Source of the DNA: Juglans regia
Lineage: Eukaryota; Streptophyta; Magnoliopsida; Fagales; Juglandaceae
Assembly (NCBI RefSeq): GCF_001411555.2
Contig: NC_049910.1
Location: 32,831,150-32,895,149 of the forward strand
Direction of reading: 5' to 3'
DNA: 64,000 nucleotides
The position numbers were made by a program, and so were the translations under genes. This document shows, in pieces, positions 1-10,486 of the stretch. The notes beneath the pieces were generated by a model, which did not search any database, had not been told where the DNA came from, and was given only the letters and a program-made list of their open reading frames with translations. The first letter of the stretch is position 1; each line of letters starts with the position of its first letter.

Positions 1-586
1 CTAAGTGGCCTAATGGAAGAGCCGGCACTGTATATATATACACATATATAATTTGTATTATTTTTTTTAGCATATTGCAGGGTGGGATTGGAAAATCGTA
101 AAAAAAGTTGTAAAGATTCGGCTTCACTTTTTTGGATTTGAAATCAGTACTAGATCACGATCATCGTATTAAGGAGAGATCAAAAGGTCACGACCTGATT
201 TAAATTTAGGTCAAAGCTAGTTAGAGAACTGTTAATACACAAAAAAAATTATACAAAGTACGTAAACCTACAAGTGATGTAGTTTCATGAGATCCGTCGT
301 TAGATCTATTCTATAATAAAAATAATTGTACAATCTGATGTATCAAATCAAATAATTGTTTATTTTTATGTAATCTCTTTATATCTAAACTACTTTAGTT
401 GAGCTAATATATATCTTCTAGCTTGCTAGTAAATAAGCTGAACGTAGCAATGGTGAAAACAGTACTAATCGACAGCTCGACGTTGCTGATTATATGTTAA
501 AAATATTATTCCCAGCAATATATTATATATATAATACGTCGACTTGGATGGTCGGTGTTGATTAAGGATGTATACGTACATACGTC
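1..586. other. Noncoding AT-rich DNA
   Basis: No open frame of convincing composition and no recognisable repeat end was found. Short runs of TATA repeats are present. Nothing else is visible. Confidence 0.5.
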
Positions 587-893
587 AAGCTTCTATGTTG
601 TACTGTACGTTTTGGGTTGGCGATTTTATGTCCGAGGAACGTACGACATGTCATTGGCCAGATTGGCTACCCATAAAGAATTATGTATTGGTAAGAAAAC
701 CTAATTAAATATATATATATATATATATAATATGTTGAATGCATGCCTATATGGCACTACTTTATAACTTTGGAATATTTTTCGCTTAGGATTTGGCAAT
801 TTGCATGCTCGCGAGAATGATAGCTAACAGCTCCATTAGGAAATTAATTAAGGCCAGCTGTCCCGTCCCAGTGTCAAACTGTAGCCAATAATG
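587..893 (+). repeat. Direct duplication, copy A
   Basis: This block starts AAGCTTCTATG and ends GTAGCCAATAATG. It is repeated in the same orientation at 3386-3707 with a few small indels, for example an extra GTAC beside ACGTACGAC and different lengths of the internal (AT)n run. Sequence on both sides differs between the copies. It has no coding content and no terminal inverted repeats, so a local segmental duplication is more likely than transposition. Confidence 0.85.
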
Positions 894-1091
894 CTTTAAT
901 TGTGTGTTAGTGACACCAGACAAAGAATGGTGCAAAGAACTGTAGCTAGCTATAAACTTTTTAATGATCGGCGACATCCCACATGAGTACATACAATTAT
1001 ATATATATATATATATAACTATATATTATTTCGAAAGCTTAAAATAGTTAAAAATGATAGATTTGGTGTGTGTTTGGAAAAGCTAGACGTA

Positions 1092-1127
<36 letters not shown>

Positions 1128-2152
1128 AAAGAGTTCTAAAATTGTTACCTTTGGTACGTTTCAGTGTCTTGTTGGAGGAATTTTTTTAACAGAAGTTCTA
1201 ATTGAATGCTATTTAAAAAAAAAAAGAATATCTTTCTTTTTATTTTTATTTTTAAAAAAAAAAGACTTTTAAACTGTTAAAAGTACTTTTCACAATCTCA
1301 AAATACTCGAAACCAAAGCTGACAAGAGAATTATATAGAAATGCACTTCGATCTTGTCTCGCCACATCATGTACTGAAATCAAATTAAAGGAAAAAGAGT
1401 TACAAAGAGTATATACTGGGATATTTCAGTCCCGGCCGGCCCTAAATACAAACAAGAACTCAGAAATTATACATAGATGCTTAAATTGCCCTAAAATAGG
1501 GTTGACTATTTTCCAATATAAGCCAAAGGTGATCACTACAATTAATGATTCTCGCATGAAAAAGTAAACCAAACATGAGGCATTAATGTTAATGTTACGG
1601 AGAGTAGAGACTACATTCCATCATGTCAACAATGTATCTAAGAGTTAGCAAAAGTGGAAGAAGTTGGAGAGGAAAATCATCTATGTTTCATAATTCATCA
1701 CCGATCGAATAGCTAGCATACTTCCGGGTTCAGTCTAGCTAATTTAAAGATTTTTTGTGGAGCTTCAAGGAGCTGGGAAAAACACCCCGCGCGAAATCAT
1801 GGGAGTTAATCTGCTCACCAAAAGCAGAGGGAGAAAGGATGAGGAAAGGAGGGAAATAGAGAGGGAATTAATGGGCAATGAAGGAAGGGGATTTGGAGGG
1901 GAATAGGGGTAAATTTTTCTATCAATTAAGTAAATTGATGCCGAATATAGTAAATTGAGATCATCATGAGCAAGAGAATGGTAGAGAGGAGAGGGTCTAG
2001 GTTAAATTCCAGAGAGAGACATTAGGGGAGAGGTTATTTTTTAATATTGTTTGAGAAATGCAAAACTTTTTAACCATATATTATTAGACCAAACATTTAT
2101 ATAGGTTATAGGACTAGGGTTTTGACAACATATATATTTGTCCCTTCGATGC
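894..2152. other. Noncoding DNA with AT microsatellites
   Basis: AT-dinucleotide runs lie near 1001-1017 and 1097-1122, and A/T homopolymers near 1210-1262. The stretch 1780-1990 is purine rich. No gene is supported. Confidence 0.5.
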
Positions 2153-2371
2153 TCAAGCAGCTGGGGCATAATCATAATCGCCATCATCGCCATCAGGATC
2201 TCCATCAGTCTCCATGGATGCAGCAGGAGCATAGTCGTAGTCGCCATTATAGTCATCATCTCCGTCACCCTCCATGGGGAGATAATCATGTACATTGTCA
2301 TGATGAACACCATCACACAAAAAGGCATGCATGATGAATTTCGATCTAAGCAACATGGAAATGTGAAGCAT
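2153..2371 (-). CDS. Possible acidic Asp/Gly/Tyr-rich ORF fragment (unrecognised)
   Basis: An open frame on the minus strand ends in two tandem, diverged copies of a unit that terminates DYDYAPAA, with acidic stretches rich in Asp and Gly between them. The last copy ends exactly at the stop codon. I do not recognise the family. The frame has no convincing start, and both opposite-strand frames are also open across the repeat, which is typical of low-complexity DNA. It could be a terminal exon of an unlisted gene or chance translation of a GAT/CAT-rich repeat. Confidence 0.15.
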   Translation of the reverse strand: MLHISMLLRSKFIMHAFLCDGVHHDNVHDYLPMEGDGDDDYNGDYDYAPAASMETDGDPDGDDGDYDYAPAA

Positions 2372-2460
2372 TTTCTCTTCTTCTTGATGGGAACTGAAGC
2401 AAAAGAAGTCGGGAATAATGCTTGGGAAATATACAGATCATGGGCACAGGCCGCACAGTG

Positions 2461-2509
<49 letters not shown>
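2461..2509. repeat. Compound (AT)n(AG)n microsatellite
   Basis: About ten AT units run directly into about fourteen AG units. It produces the low-complexity Arg-Glu and Ile-Tyr frames seen here, which are not genes. Confidence 0.95.
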
Positions 2510-2511
<2 letters not shown>

Positions 2512-2724
2512 CACTAGAAGATGTAGGGCTTGCTGTCTGTGAAAGTCAGCCTCGTGCCGAGGCGTGCATATTGCATGAGGTACACGTCGGACACGTGCCA
2601 GAAATTCCAGATGGAAGCCTAGCTAGCTAGTTGGCAAACCATCAAACACCAGGTAATTAATTAACATGACAACATGATTGTGAATGATCTATATATATTA
2701 TATATACGCCAAATATATATGTAT

Positions 2725-2864
2725 GGTATAACAAAAATAAACATTTGTAACGAATTATTTATGATGATAATAATTATTTACGAAGAAAATAGACTTATTT
2801 TAACAGAAAATAATTATTTTTTTAAGAAATAACTGGTTACAAATAAATAATTTTCTCGTAGTGA
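2725..2864. repeat. CACTA-like MITE, degenerate
   Basis: The right end, read on the minus strand, is CACTACGAGAAAATTATTTA, close to the CACTACAAGAAAA terminus of plant CACTA-type MITEs. The left end (GGTATAACAAAAATAAAC...) is a weaker inverted match. A related element lies at 6134-6261. Boundaries are approximate. Confidence 0.45.
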
Positions 2865-3385
2865 TGCATACGCAGCATATGTTTTGTGCATGGAAAGCTA
2901 CTTGTGATCTTTATATATTCTCGGGTGGTGGAGACAAGTACTGGAATGAATGAGCATTCGTCCAAAGGTGCGAAAGGCATTTTGGGTTCTGATCATGGGG
3001 CGCCCGTGGCATGCACTTAGTTAGATACATGTATATATGTAGAAATGCAGGAAATAATAGAAGAAAAAGTTTTTCATTCTTGAATGGTCAAAAATGGAGA
3101 AAGCTGATCTTTTCATTTGGAATTAATCTTCTTTTGGTTTTGGACGCAACATTGAGGAAAGGATCGTCGTGGCCTCCGTATGTCCACATGATTCCAATGA
3201 CATTTAAACCATTTTTCCGAAGTGATGTAGGCTAATTAGCTCTAATATTCGTGTATGCATGACCTTAAGCTACTTAACATGCAGAGTGGTGGAGCCAAAA
3301 ATTGATCGTTGATTAATAATGCTGGAAAATAAAATATCCTGAAAAGTGAAAACTCGATATTCCTCTTAAAATTAAGAAAACAAGA

Positions 3386-3505
3386 AAGCTTCTATGGTGT
3401 GTACGTTTCGGGTTGGCCATTTTATGTCCGAGGAACGTACGACGTACATGTCATTGGCCAGATTGGCTACGCATAAGGAATTATTTATAGGTAAGAAAAC
3501 CTAAT

Positions 3506-3545
<40 letters not shown>

Positions 3546-3707
3546 GTTGAATGCATGCCTATATGCCGGCACTACTTTATAACTTTGGAATATTTTGGCT
3601 TAGGATTTGGCACTTTGCTCACGAGAATGATAGCTAACAGCTCCATTAGGAAATTAATTAAGGCCAGTTGCATGTCCCGGCCCAGTGTCAAACTGTAGCC
3701 AATAATG
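3386..3707 (+). repeat. Direct duplication, copy B
   Basis: This is the second copy of the block at 587-893, in the same orientation and about 2.8 kb away. It carries a longer internal (AT)n run, near 3511-3542. Sequence after GTAGCCAATAATG is unrelated to that after copy A. Confidence 0.85.
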
Positions 3708-3841
3708 TTAAAAAAGAAGAAGAAAAAAACACTCACAGACGATCATGTCTGCTTCCAATCTGGTGAGTTTTCACTTCCAGGCCAAAAGGTAATAACATCT
3801 TTCTACCTTTCTCTTCTACTTCATTCCATCTGATTTATCAT

Positions 3842-4228
3842 TTTTTTTTTTTAATTTTAGGAAAGGAGGACTGAGCCTCGACATTTATTGAAAAGCCTCT
3901 CTCAGGTGGAGGAAAACCTGTGGTACATAGCTATAAAACGAACCAACGCTCAACAAAAAAAAAAAAAAAAAGAGCAACTTTCTTACCTCGCCGTGCCAAG
4001 TAGTCAGCAGCTTGATTACCTTCTCTAAACTGGTGAACCACTTGATATTGCAAGCCATCCAACTCCTAAATAAGATCCTCCCAGTAGTCCCAAAGATATC
4101 ATAAATTACTACAACATATATTATTCAACCAATCCACCACGATCTTAGAGTTGCATTCCAGAATAACGTGTGTACATGCCATAGCTTTACACAATCTAAC
4201 CTCTCGTAATTCAGCCTCATTGTTGGTT
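3842..4228 (-). mobile_element. LINE 3' fragment with RNase H-like relic
   Basis: Translated on the minus strand, 4228-3985 gives an RNase H-like LINE tail. It has an acidic ECNSK-type motif, a Trp/Leu-rich middle and a closing HQFREGNQAADYLARRG motif that carries the family's conserved Asn and Ala-Asp. Two in-frame stops interrupt it. The 3' end on this strand is a run of A (T on the plus strand, from 3842). It is a decayed 5'-truncated insertion. A second poly-T tract begins at 4229, the tail of another minus-strand insertion, so two retroinsertions abut. Confidence 0.65.
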
Positions 4229-4500
4229 TTTTTTTTTTTTAAGAAGAGGACGGTATCCTAAATTTATTGATTGCTCTCACTTTTAACGGAGGAAAACTGT
4301 GATTACAACCCAACACCTGGTGGTTACATAAAATCCACAACCCAGACATCAAAATCCAGACTAGAAAGCGACACCAATTAAAGGACAATACTATCATAAT
4401 CAAAACAAACCAAGTACATGGTAACCTGCAGGGAAAACAACCAAAACAAAGGATAAAGAGCATAACCAAGCCAAAAGCGACTTACCGGGCACAAACCTTA
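4229..4500 (-). mobile_element. Poly(A)-tailed retroinsertion remnant
   Basis: A poly-T tract at about 4229-4243 is followed by GGACGGTATCCTAAATTTATT. This resembles the tail region of the neighbouring LINE relic, which has GGACTGAGCCTCGACATTTATT at the matching place. No coding domain is identifiable. The upstream limit is uncertain. Confidence 0.4.
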
Positions 4501-4620
4501 CGGGACCCGCAGATGGGGTAGACCCAATTTGTCCATGCGAAGAAGGCCTCTTAACCTAGTATGCTAGGTATGATTATCAGTTCAATCAAAGTTCAAACCC
4601 TCAGCCCCAAACTTAGCTAT

Positions 4621-4763
4621 ATTTTCAAACAAAATATAATAAACAATTCATTTTTTTTTTCAAATCTCAAACAAAAATAATATTAAAAAATAACATTCTA
4701 ATAATATTTTATTCAATTTTCAACTCTCACATCTTATTTCATATCATCTCAACTCAACTCTCT
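4621..4763. repeat. Short interspersed AT-rich repeat (MITE-like), copy 1
   Basis: This block contains AAATCTCAAACAAAAATAAT, an ATTCTAATAATATTTTATTCAA motif interval and a TCATCTCAACTCAA-type end. The same series of motifs in the same order occurs at 46901-47100, where it is an obvious insertion in a Copia gene. Termini here are degraded. Confidence 0.6.
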
Positions 4764-4870
4764 TTAAACATTGAGAGAGTGCTTGAAAGAGTGAATATTG
4801 GCCTCCAACCCACCTAACTCATTAAGAGTTCGAGAGCAAGATTACAAACTGTAGAACAGATTAAAGAGAA

Positions 4871-5353
4871 ATGGATACTCCTTCTCCAATGAGCTCTTAC
4901 AAAATCAACTGGGATGCAGTCGTGGATAAGACTAACTGCATAATTGGATTTGGGGTGGTTGTAAGATATCACAGAGGCTTGATGATTGCTGCCTTAAGGA
5001 TGAATAGGCCACTGTTCCCTGACCCTTTACTAGCAGGGGCGTGTGGGGCTTTTGAAGCAACCAAGCTGGGAATTCAACTGGATTTATCCCAGGTGATAAT
5101 TGAGGGAGATTCTCAACAGGTTACCAAAGCATTGTTGGCCAATGACCAAGAGGAGTACTCTGCTTCCTCCATGATTGTTAAGGATACTGAAGCTCTACTA
5201 GTATATTTTTCGGAGTGGTCAATTAGGCATGTTAGAAGAGAGGCAAACAAAGTGGCACATAGGTTGGCTAAAGATGCTTTACTTATCTCAGATTATATTG
5301 TAAACATGGAGGATCCACCTCAGTGTATTATTGATTTCCTAGTCAATGAATGA
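4871..5353 (+). pseudogene. Solitary RNase H-like (RVT_3) ORF, LINE 3' end
   Basis: The 160-residue frame is a complete type-1 RNase H-like domain of the plant LINE kind. It begins after KINWDA (first catalytic-type Asp), has an EA pair in GAFEA, the core IIEGDS motif, and ends with VRREANKVAHRLAKDA containing the conserved Asn and His. No reverse transcriptase precedes it; upstream are a MITE-like repeat and unrelated DNA. It is best read as the 3' remnant of a 5'-truncated LINE. The frame is still fully open, so a recent insertion or an exapted gene is possible but unsupported. The ATG used is simply the first in the frame. Confidence 0.6.
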
Positions 5354-6525
5354 ATATTGGCAGCATTCACTCCACCGACAACGAAGTATGAAATCACATT
5401 CAAAGTAAAAATAAAGAAAATAAAAAATAAAATAAAACAAGGCATGCTTTCCTCGAATTTGTCAAGTAGACAAAATTTCTTTGAATCATGTTTAATTTGT
5501 TCACGCAAATATTTAAACAAAAAGTAAGTTAGACATTGACTTGACAAAAACGTTAATTTAATATATTAATTTAGAAAAAAACATTACAAACCAAGCTAAA
5601 GTCATCTTGGTATAGTTAAAAGAATTGCTAAAAAAATAAAAATAAAAAGAATCAAATACATTTAACCTAAAATCTATTTTTTTATTTTTAGAAACCATGT
5701 TAAAAGAAACAATCAATTGTAATTTCTTTTTTATCCAGATTTCTTCCTTCTCTATAATATAAGTAAAGACACTTTGGACTCTCCTTTCTTTCCCTCAGAA
5801 CTTTGAGGCCCACTTAGAACCACAATCTATTTATCTATCTATGATCAAATATCAAAGACCAGAGAAAGTGCAAAGTAACAGACAAATGTATAAAGGAAAA
5901 GAAGAACACAACAAAAGTAGAAAAGCAGGAAATTAAAGAAGACAATTCCAGGCAAAATAAGATAGCGTTGTCGGGTTAAAGAGATTAGCAATAATGTTGA
6001 TGAGTACGTGTTAATTGGTCTTGAATTATAGAGATTGCTCGTTCAACTTTTAAAGATTCCATTTCCATTATCCATTCGTATAAAAATTCCTACACTATCA
6101 ATTTAATACTCATTGTCTTTGGATGAAATACGTCATTACAAGAAAATTATTTATTTACGATCAGTTAATTTTAACGAAATGATTATTTATAATTAAAATT
6201 AATTATAAATAATCTTTTAATTACAATAAATTAATCACAAAAATCTATTTTTCTTATAACGAGTATAGGCTGTGTAATCAGTTTTTTGAAATTCATTTTC
6301 TAGATAATTAATCTTGTTAAAGTAAATTGTAGTTATTAATTTTATACAATAAAGTCAGCCACTTTTTGAGTCTTCGTTCCCTCCGGACTTTGTGGTCCAC
6401 TTAGCACCCAAGGCATGATTTCCTTTATGAGATATTTAATGCATTAAATGGTGGTAAACCGCGTCAGCCATTTTTCCCATTTAATTTTATTACAGTAAGA
6501 TGATCTCTTTTGATCATCTTCGACT
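5354..6525. other. Intergenic region upstream of the NLR
   Basis: AT-rich and noncoding, with a CACTA-like MITE inside (6134-6261). The segment from about 6360 is less AT-rich and probably holds the NLR promoter. No other gene is seen. Confidence 0.5.
6134..6261. repeat. CACTA-like MITE
   Basis: The left end is CATTACAAGAAAATTATTTA and the right end, reverse-complemented, is CGTTATAAGAAAAATAGATT. They form imperfect terminal inverted repeats matching the CACTACAAGAAAA terminus. The interior is nearly self-complementary AT-rich DNA. Flanking trinucleotides (CGT and AGT) match at two of three bases. Confidence 0.5.
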
Positions 6526-6534
6526 TATATAAAA
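6526..6534 (+). promoter_or_regulatory. Candidate TATA box of the NLR
   Basis: TATATAAAA lies about 105 bp upstream of the chosen ATG at 6638, a plausible spacing for a plant gene with a short leader. It is inferred from motif and position only. Confidence 0.45.
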
Positions 6535-6637
6535 AGCAACATATGGCTAGTTGTTACCTACCTGATCTCGCTTTGCTCTTTGTTAAAAAAACCTTCCTTC
6601 ATTTCCTTTGATTTCTTTCATTCCAAAGAAGAAAAAC

Positions 6638-9600
6638 ATGGCTGAGGTGGGAATGGCATTTCTCTCTTCCTTCCTTGGAGTCATATTTAATAAAATGGCT
6701 TCTCCAGTTGTTGTTGATTTCATTTGTAGACAAAAATCAACCGATGAACTCTTAAAGAAGATGGAGATATCATTGCGGTCGATGAATATGGTGCTGGAAG
6801 ACGCAGAAGAAAAGGAAGTTACAAATCCTAATGTGAAAATGTGGATTGATGACCCAAAAGATGTTGCCTATACTGCAGAAGACATATTGGATGAGATTGC
6901 TACTGAAGCCCTCCAACGCCAGTTGCTTGTTGAATTCAAACCCGTTGCAGGAAAGGTACGAAACTTCATCTCTAGTACTTCCCTTGATCCTTTTATCCAT
7001 CGCCTAGAGCCAAAGATCCAAGAGGTAGTACTTGATAGACTAGAACATCTAGCAAAACAAAAGGATCTTATGGGTCTACAAGTAGGAGTTGGAGGAAAAC
7101 AATATCCTGAAAGGTTGACCACTTCTTATGTCGTAGAGTCCGACACTTTTGGTACGGGTGAGGATAAGAAAAAAGTAATTGACTTATTGCTCTCGTCTGA
7201 TGCGGGGGGGAATGAAATGTGTGTGATTGCCATCGTTGGCATGGGGGGAATCGGCAAGACTACCCTTGCTCAACTTGTATACAATGAAAGTAGCGTGAAA
7301 CAACATTTCGACCTTAAAATATGGTTTTGTGTTTCAGAAGAATTTGTTATGCCCAATGTAGAGAAATCTATTATAGAGGCAGCAACTTTGTTACCTTGTC
7401 CTAAATTTGAGAATCCAGAGCAGCTTCAAGTTACACTAGAGAAGAATTTGAGCGGGTAGAAATTTCTCCTTGTTTTGGATGATGTTTGGAGTGAGAAACC
7501 CATTCATCAGGAGTTCCTAAGCCAACTTTTGCACTATGGGACTCGAGGAAGTAAGATCCTTGTCACCACAAGGAATGAAAGCGTTGCATTGGCCATGAAG
7601 GCAATTGCAACTCATCATCTAAAGCTATTACCCAACGATGATTGTTGGTCACTTTTTGAAAAACATGCATTTCGTGATGGTAGCTCCAATGCAGATCCAG
7701 AGATAAAAGAAATAGGTACACAAATTGCGAAAAAGTGCAAAGGTCTACCTTTAGCAATCAAAGCCATTGGCGATCTCTTGTGGTCTGAATCAAGTGTCGA
7801 GAGATGGATGAATATATTGAAAAGCAATTTATGGGATCTTTCCATGGAGGGGACAAACATTCTTCCGGCTTTGAGGTTAAGTTATAAGTATCTCCCCTCA
7901 TATTTAAAAAGATGCTTTGCTTATTGTTCGATATTCCCAAAAGATTATATTTTTAAGAAAGATCAATTAGTTTTATTATGGATGGCGGAAGGTTTCTTGC
8001 AACAATCTGAAATAGAAACTATGGAAGAAGTTGGCAATCGTTACTTCCATTCTCTCGTATCAAGATCACTATTTCAACAATCAAGTTGTGTAACTAAGTC
8101 AGGCTTTATAATGCATGATCTTGTCAATGACTTGGCAAAATTCGTGGCTGGGCAATTTGGCACTGATAGTTTAAAAACAATTGGGAAGATGACTCGCTAT
8201 GTATCGTATTTCCCTGAAAGTTGGTATAAAGTCCATTATATTGAAGATAATCTTTTAAAGGCCAAACAATTGCGCACTTTCCTTGCACTAGATTTTGAAG
8301 GCAGATCAACGGTCATGCATCGGAAAATCAAAATTCCAACGACAATATTAATGTGCTTAAGAGTTCTCTCCCTAAGAATAGGCTCTAGGACAACCAAGTT
8401 GCCTGATTCAATTGGCAAGATGAAATATCTACGTTATTTGGATGTTTTTGGCTTAAGTATTAAAGGGTTGCCCAATTCCATATGTAATTTGTGCAATTTG
8501 CAAACGTTGAAGTTATCCTGGTGTTTGGATTTGGATAGATTGCCAAGAGATATGTGGAAACTCATTAATTTACGTCATCTTGAAATTGATAATACTAACC
8601 GATTAAAAGAGATGCCGTTAAAAATGGGTAGATTACAATGTCTCCAGACGTTGACAAAATTTGTCGTCAACAAACAGGACAGTGGGTCTCGCATTGGAGA
8701 ATTGGAAAAACTAATAAATCTTCAGGGAAATCTTTTTATTCAAAATCTCCAACATGTTAGATCATCCGATGATGCTTTCAATGCAAGGTTGAAGGATAAG
8801 GCTTACCTCTAGAATTTGGTGTTAGATTGGTGTCCTCCAGAAGAAGTACTTGGTACTACGGAAAGTCAAAGAGGTGTACTTGAAAATCTGCAGCCCCATA
8901 GAAACTTGAAAAGTCTCACCATCTACTACTACAGCGGGAGAGGTTTTCCTAATTGGATGGGACTAGGACTTCATTCATTGTCTAGGTTGAACTTAAGTAA
9001 TTGCAAATATTGTTGTGCCTTGCCACCCGTTGGGCAACTATCTTCTTTGAATGAACTCGTTATTAACGGGTTGGATGGAGTTGTTACAGTGGGATCGGAG
9101 TTTTATGGAAATAATTCTTCTACAATGAAGCCATTTGGTATGTTGAAGTCTCTATGGTTGAAGAATATGCGGAATTGGGAGAAATGGTTTCCTTTTGGTG
9201 ATGAAAATGAAGGTGGAGCTTTTCCTCGACTTGAAAAGTTATATATTGTGACGTGCCCCAAGCTGAGAGGAAGGTTGCCTGTACATCTTCATTCGTTAGC
9301 CAAACTTGAGATCAGTGATTGTCAACATCTTGAGGGTTCGCTCCTCATAGACTCTTTCTCCGTACTTACCCATATAAAAATACTTGGATGTGGTAAGTTA
9401 GAATCTCTTACACTTGCAGAACAACATGAGCATGATGGAATAACAAACTTCAATATAAGTTGTCTTCAAGAATTAATAATCAGTGGGTGTTCCTCGCTCA
9501 TTTCCCTTCCCATGGTAGTTTTAATCTCAACATTGAAAACACTTGAGATCAACAATTGTAAGAAGTTGGAGCTCCCCATGCACCGACAATATTCATCCCT

Positions 9601-10390
9601 TCAATTGTACTTGAGAGATTGTTGTGATTCCCTGACGTCCTTTCCATTAGACCTATTTCCAAATTTGCAGAAGCTTATAATCAATGGGTGCAGGAATTTG
9701 CAATCTTTGGAACAACATGGAGGTGATTTATTGATATCGAAAATAGAAATACAGAAATGTCCTAATTTTGTATCTTTTCCAAAAGGAGGATTGCGTGCCC
9801 CTAACCTTGCAGACTTTATCCTCAATGATTGTGAGAGCTTGAGGTCAATGCCGGATAAGATGCACCTATTCCTTCCATCTCTTTGGTTTTTGGGATTAGA
9901 AGATTGTCCAGAAGTTGAGTCGTTTCCAGAAGGGGGATTGCCTTCCAATCTGAAGCAAATTATGATCTGTAGGTGTAAGAAACTCATTGCAAATTGGAAG
10001 GGATGGGGTTTGCAAATACTCCCCTCTCTTGCATGGTTGAATATCGTCGGCGAATCAGAAAATATGGAATCCTTTCCTGGGGAGTTGTTGTTGCCCCCCA
10101 CTCTGATTAGTCTTGAGATCCATTCATTTGAAAAATTGAAATCCTTTCCTGGGGAGTTGTTGCTCCCCAATCTGACCAGTCTTAAGATCGATTCATTTGG
10201 AAATTTAAAATTTTTGGACAAGGAGGGGTTTCAATATCTTATCTCCCTTGTACAATTGGAGATCCGTAAATGTCCAAAGCTCAAGTACATGCCAAAAGAG
10301 GGATTCCCTGCCTCCCTTCGTTTTTTACCGATAGAGGACTGTCATCATGTGCTAGAGAAAGAGTTGGCAAGGAATAAAGGAAAAGAATAG
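6638..10390 (+). pseudogene. CC-NB-LRR disease resistance gene (RPP13-like) with in-frame stops
   Basis: A single-exon CNL of about 1250 codons, a family of intracellular immune receptors for pathogen effectors. Order seen: coiled-coil N-terminus (residues about 1-150), P-loop GMGGIGKTT (about 201), kinase-2 LVLDDVW (about 278), RNBS-B GSKILVTTR, GLPLA (about 369), RNBS-D CFAYCSIFPKDY (about 426), MHD (about 492), then irregular leucine-rich repeats to the end. ATG 6638 is chosen because MAEVGMAFLSSFLG is a normal CNL start; upstream codons lack an ATG. TAG codons interrupt the frame at 7457-7459 (residue 274, where relatives have Lys before FLLVLDDVW) and 8810-8812 (residue 725). The frame is otherwise unbroken. 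The TAG at 10388 may also be premature, because an in-frame tail continues to a TAA at 10484-10486. As annotated the product would be a 273-residue CC/P-loop fragment. Confidence 0.93.
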
Positions 10391-10486
10391 CTCAAGGTGG
10401 CTCGCGTCCCCAACATAATGATTGGTCGCAATCATATTCAAGGATATGAATTTCCAGGTGAGAGACCCTGCATGCAACCTGATTAA

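Noticed and set aside
2041..2630. Several frames with Ser-Leu, Ile-Tyr and Arg-Glu repeats
   Set aside because: Translations of the (AT)n(AG)n microsatellite and a GAT/CAT-rich region.
9601..10221. 206-residue open frame on the minus strand
   Set aside because: It is the antisense shadow of the NLR leucine-rich repeats. The repeat periodicity keeps the opposite frame open; no family is recognised.
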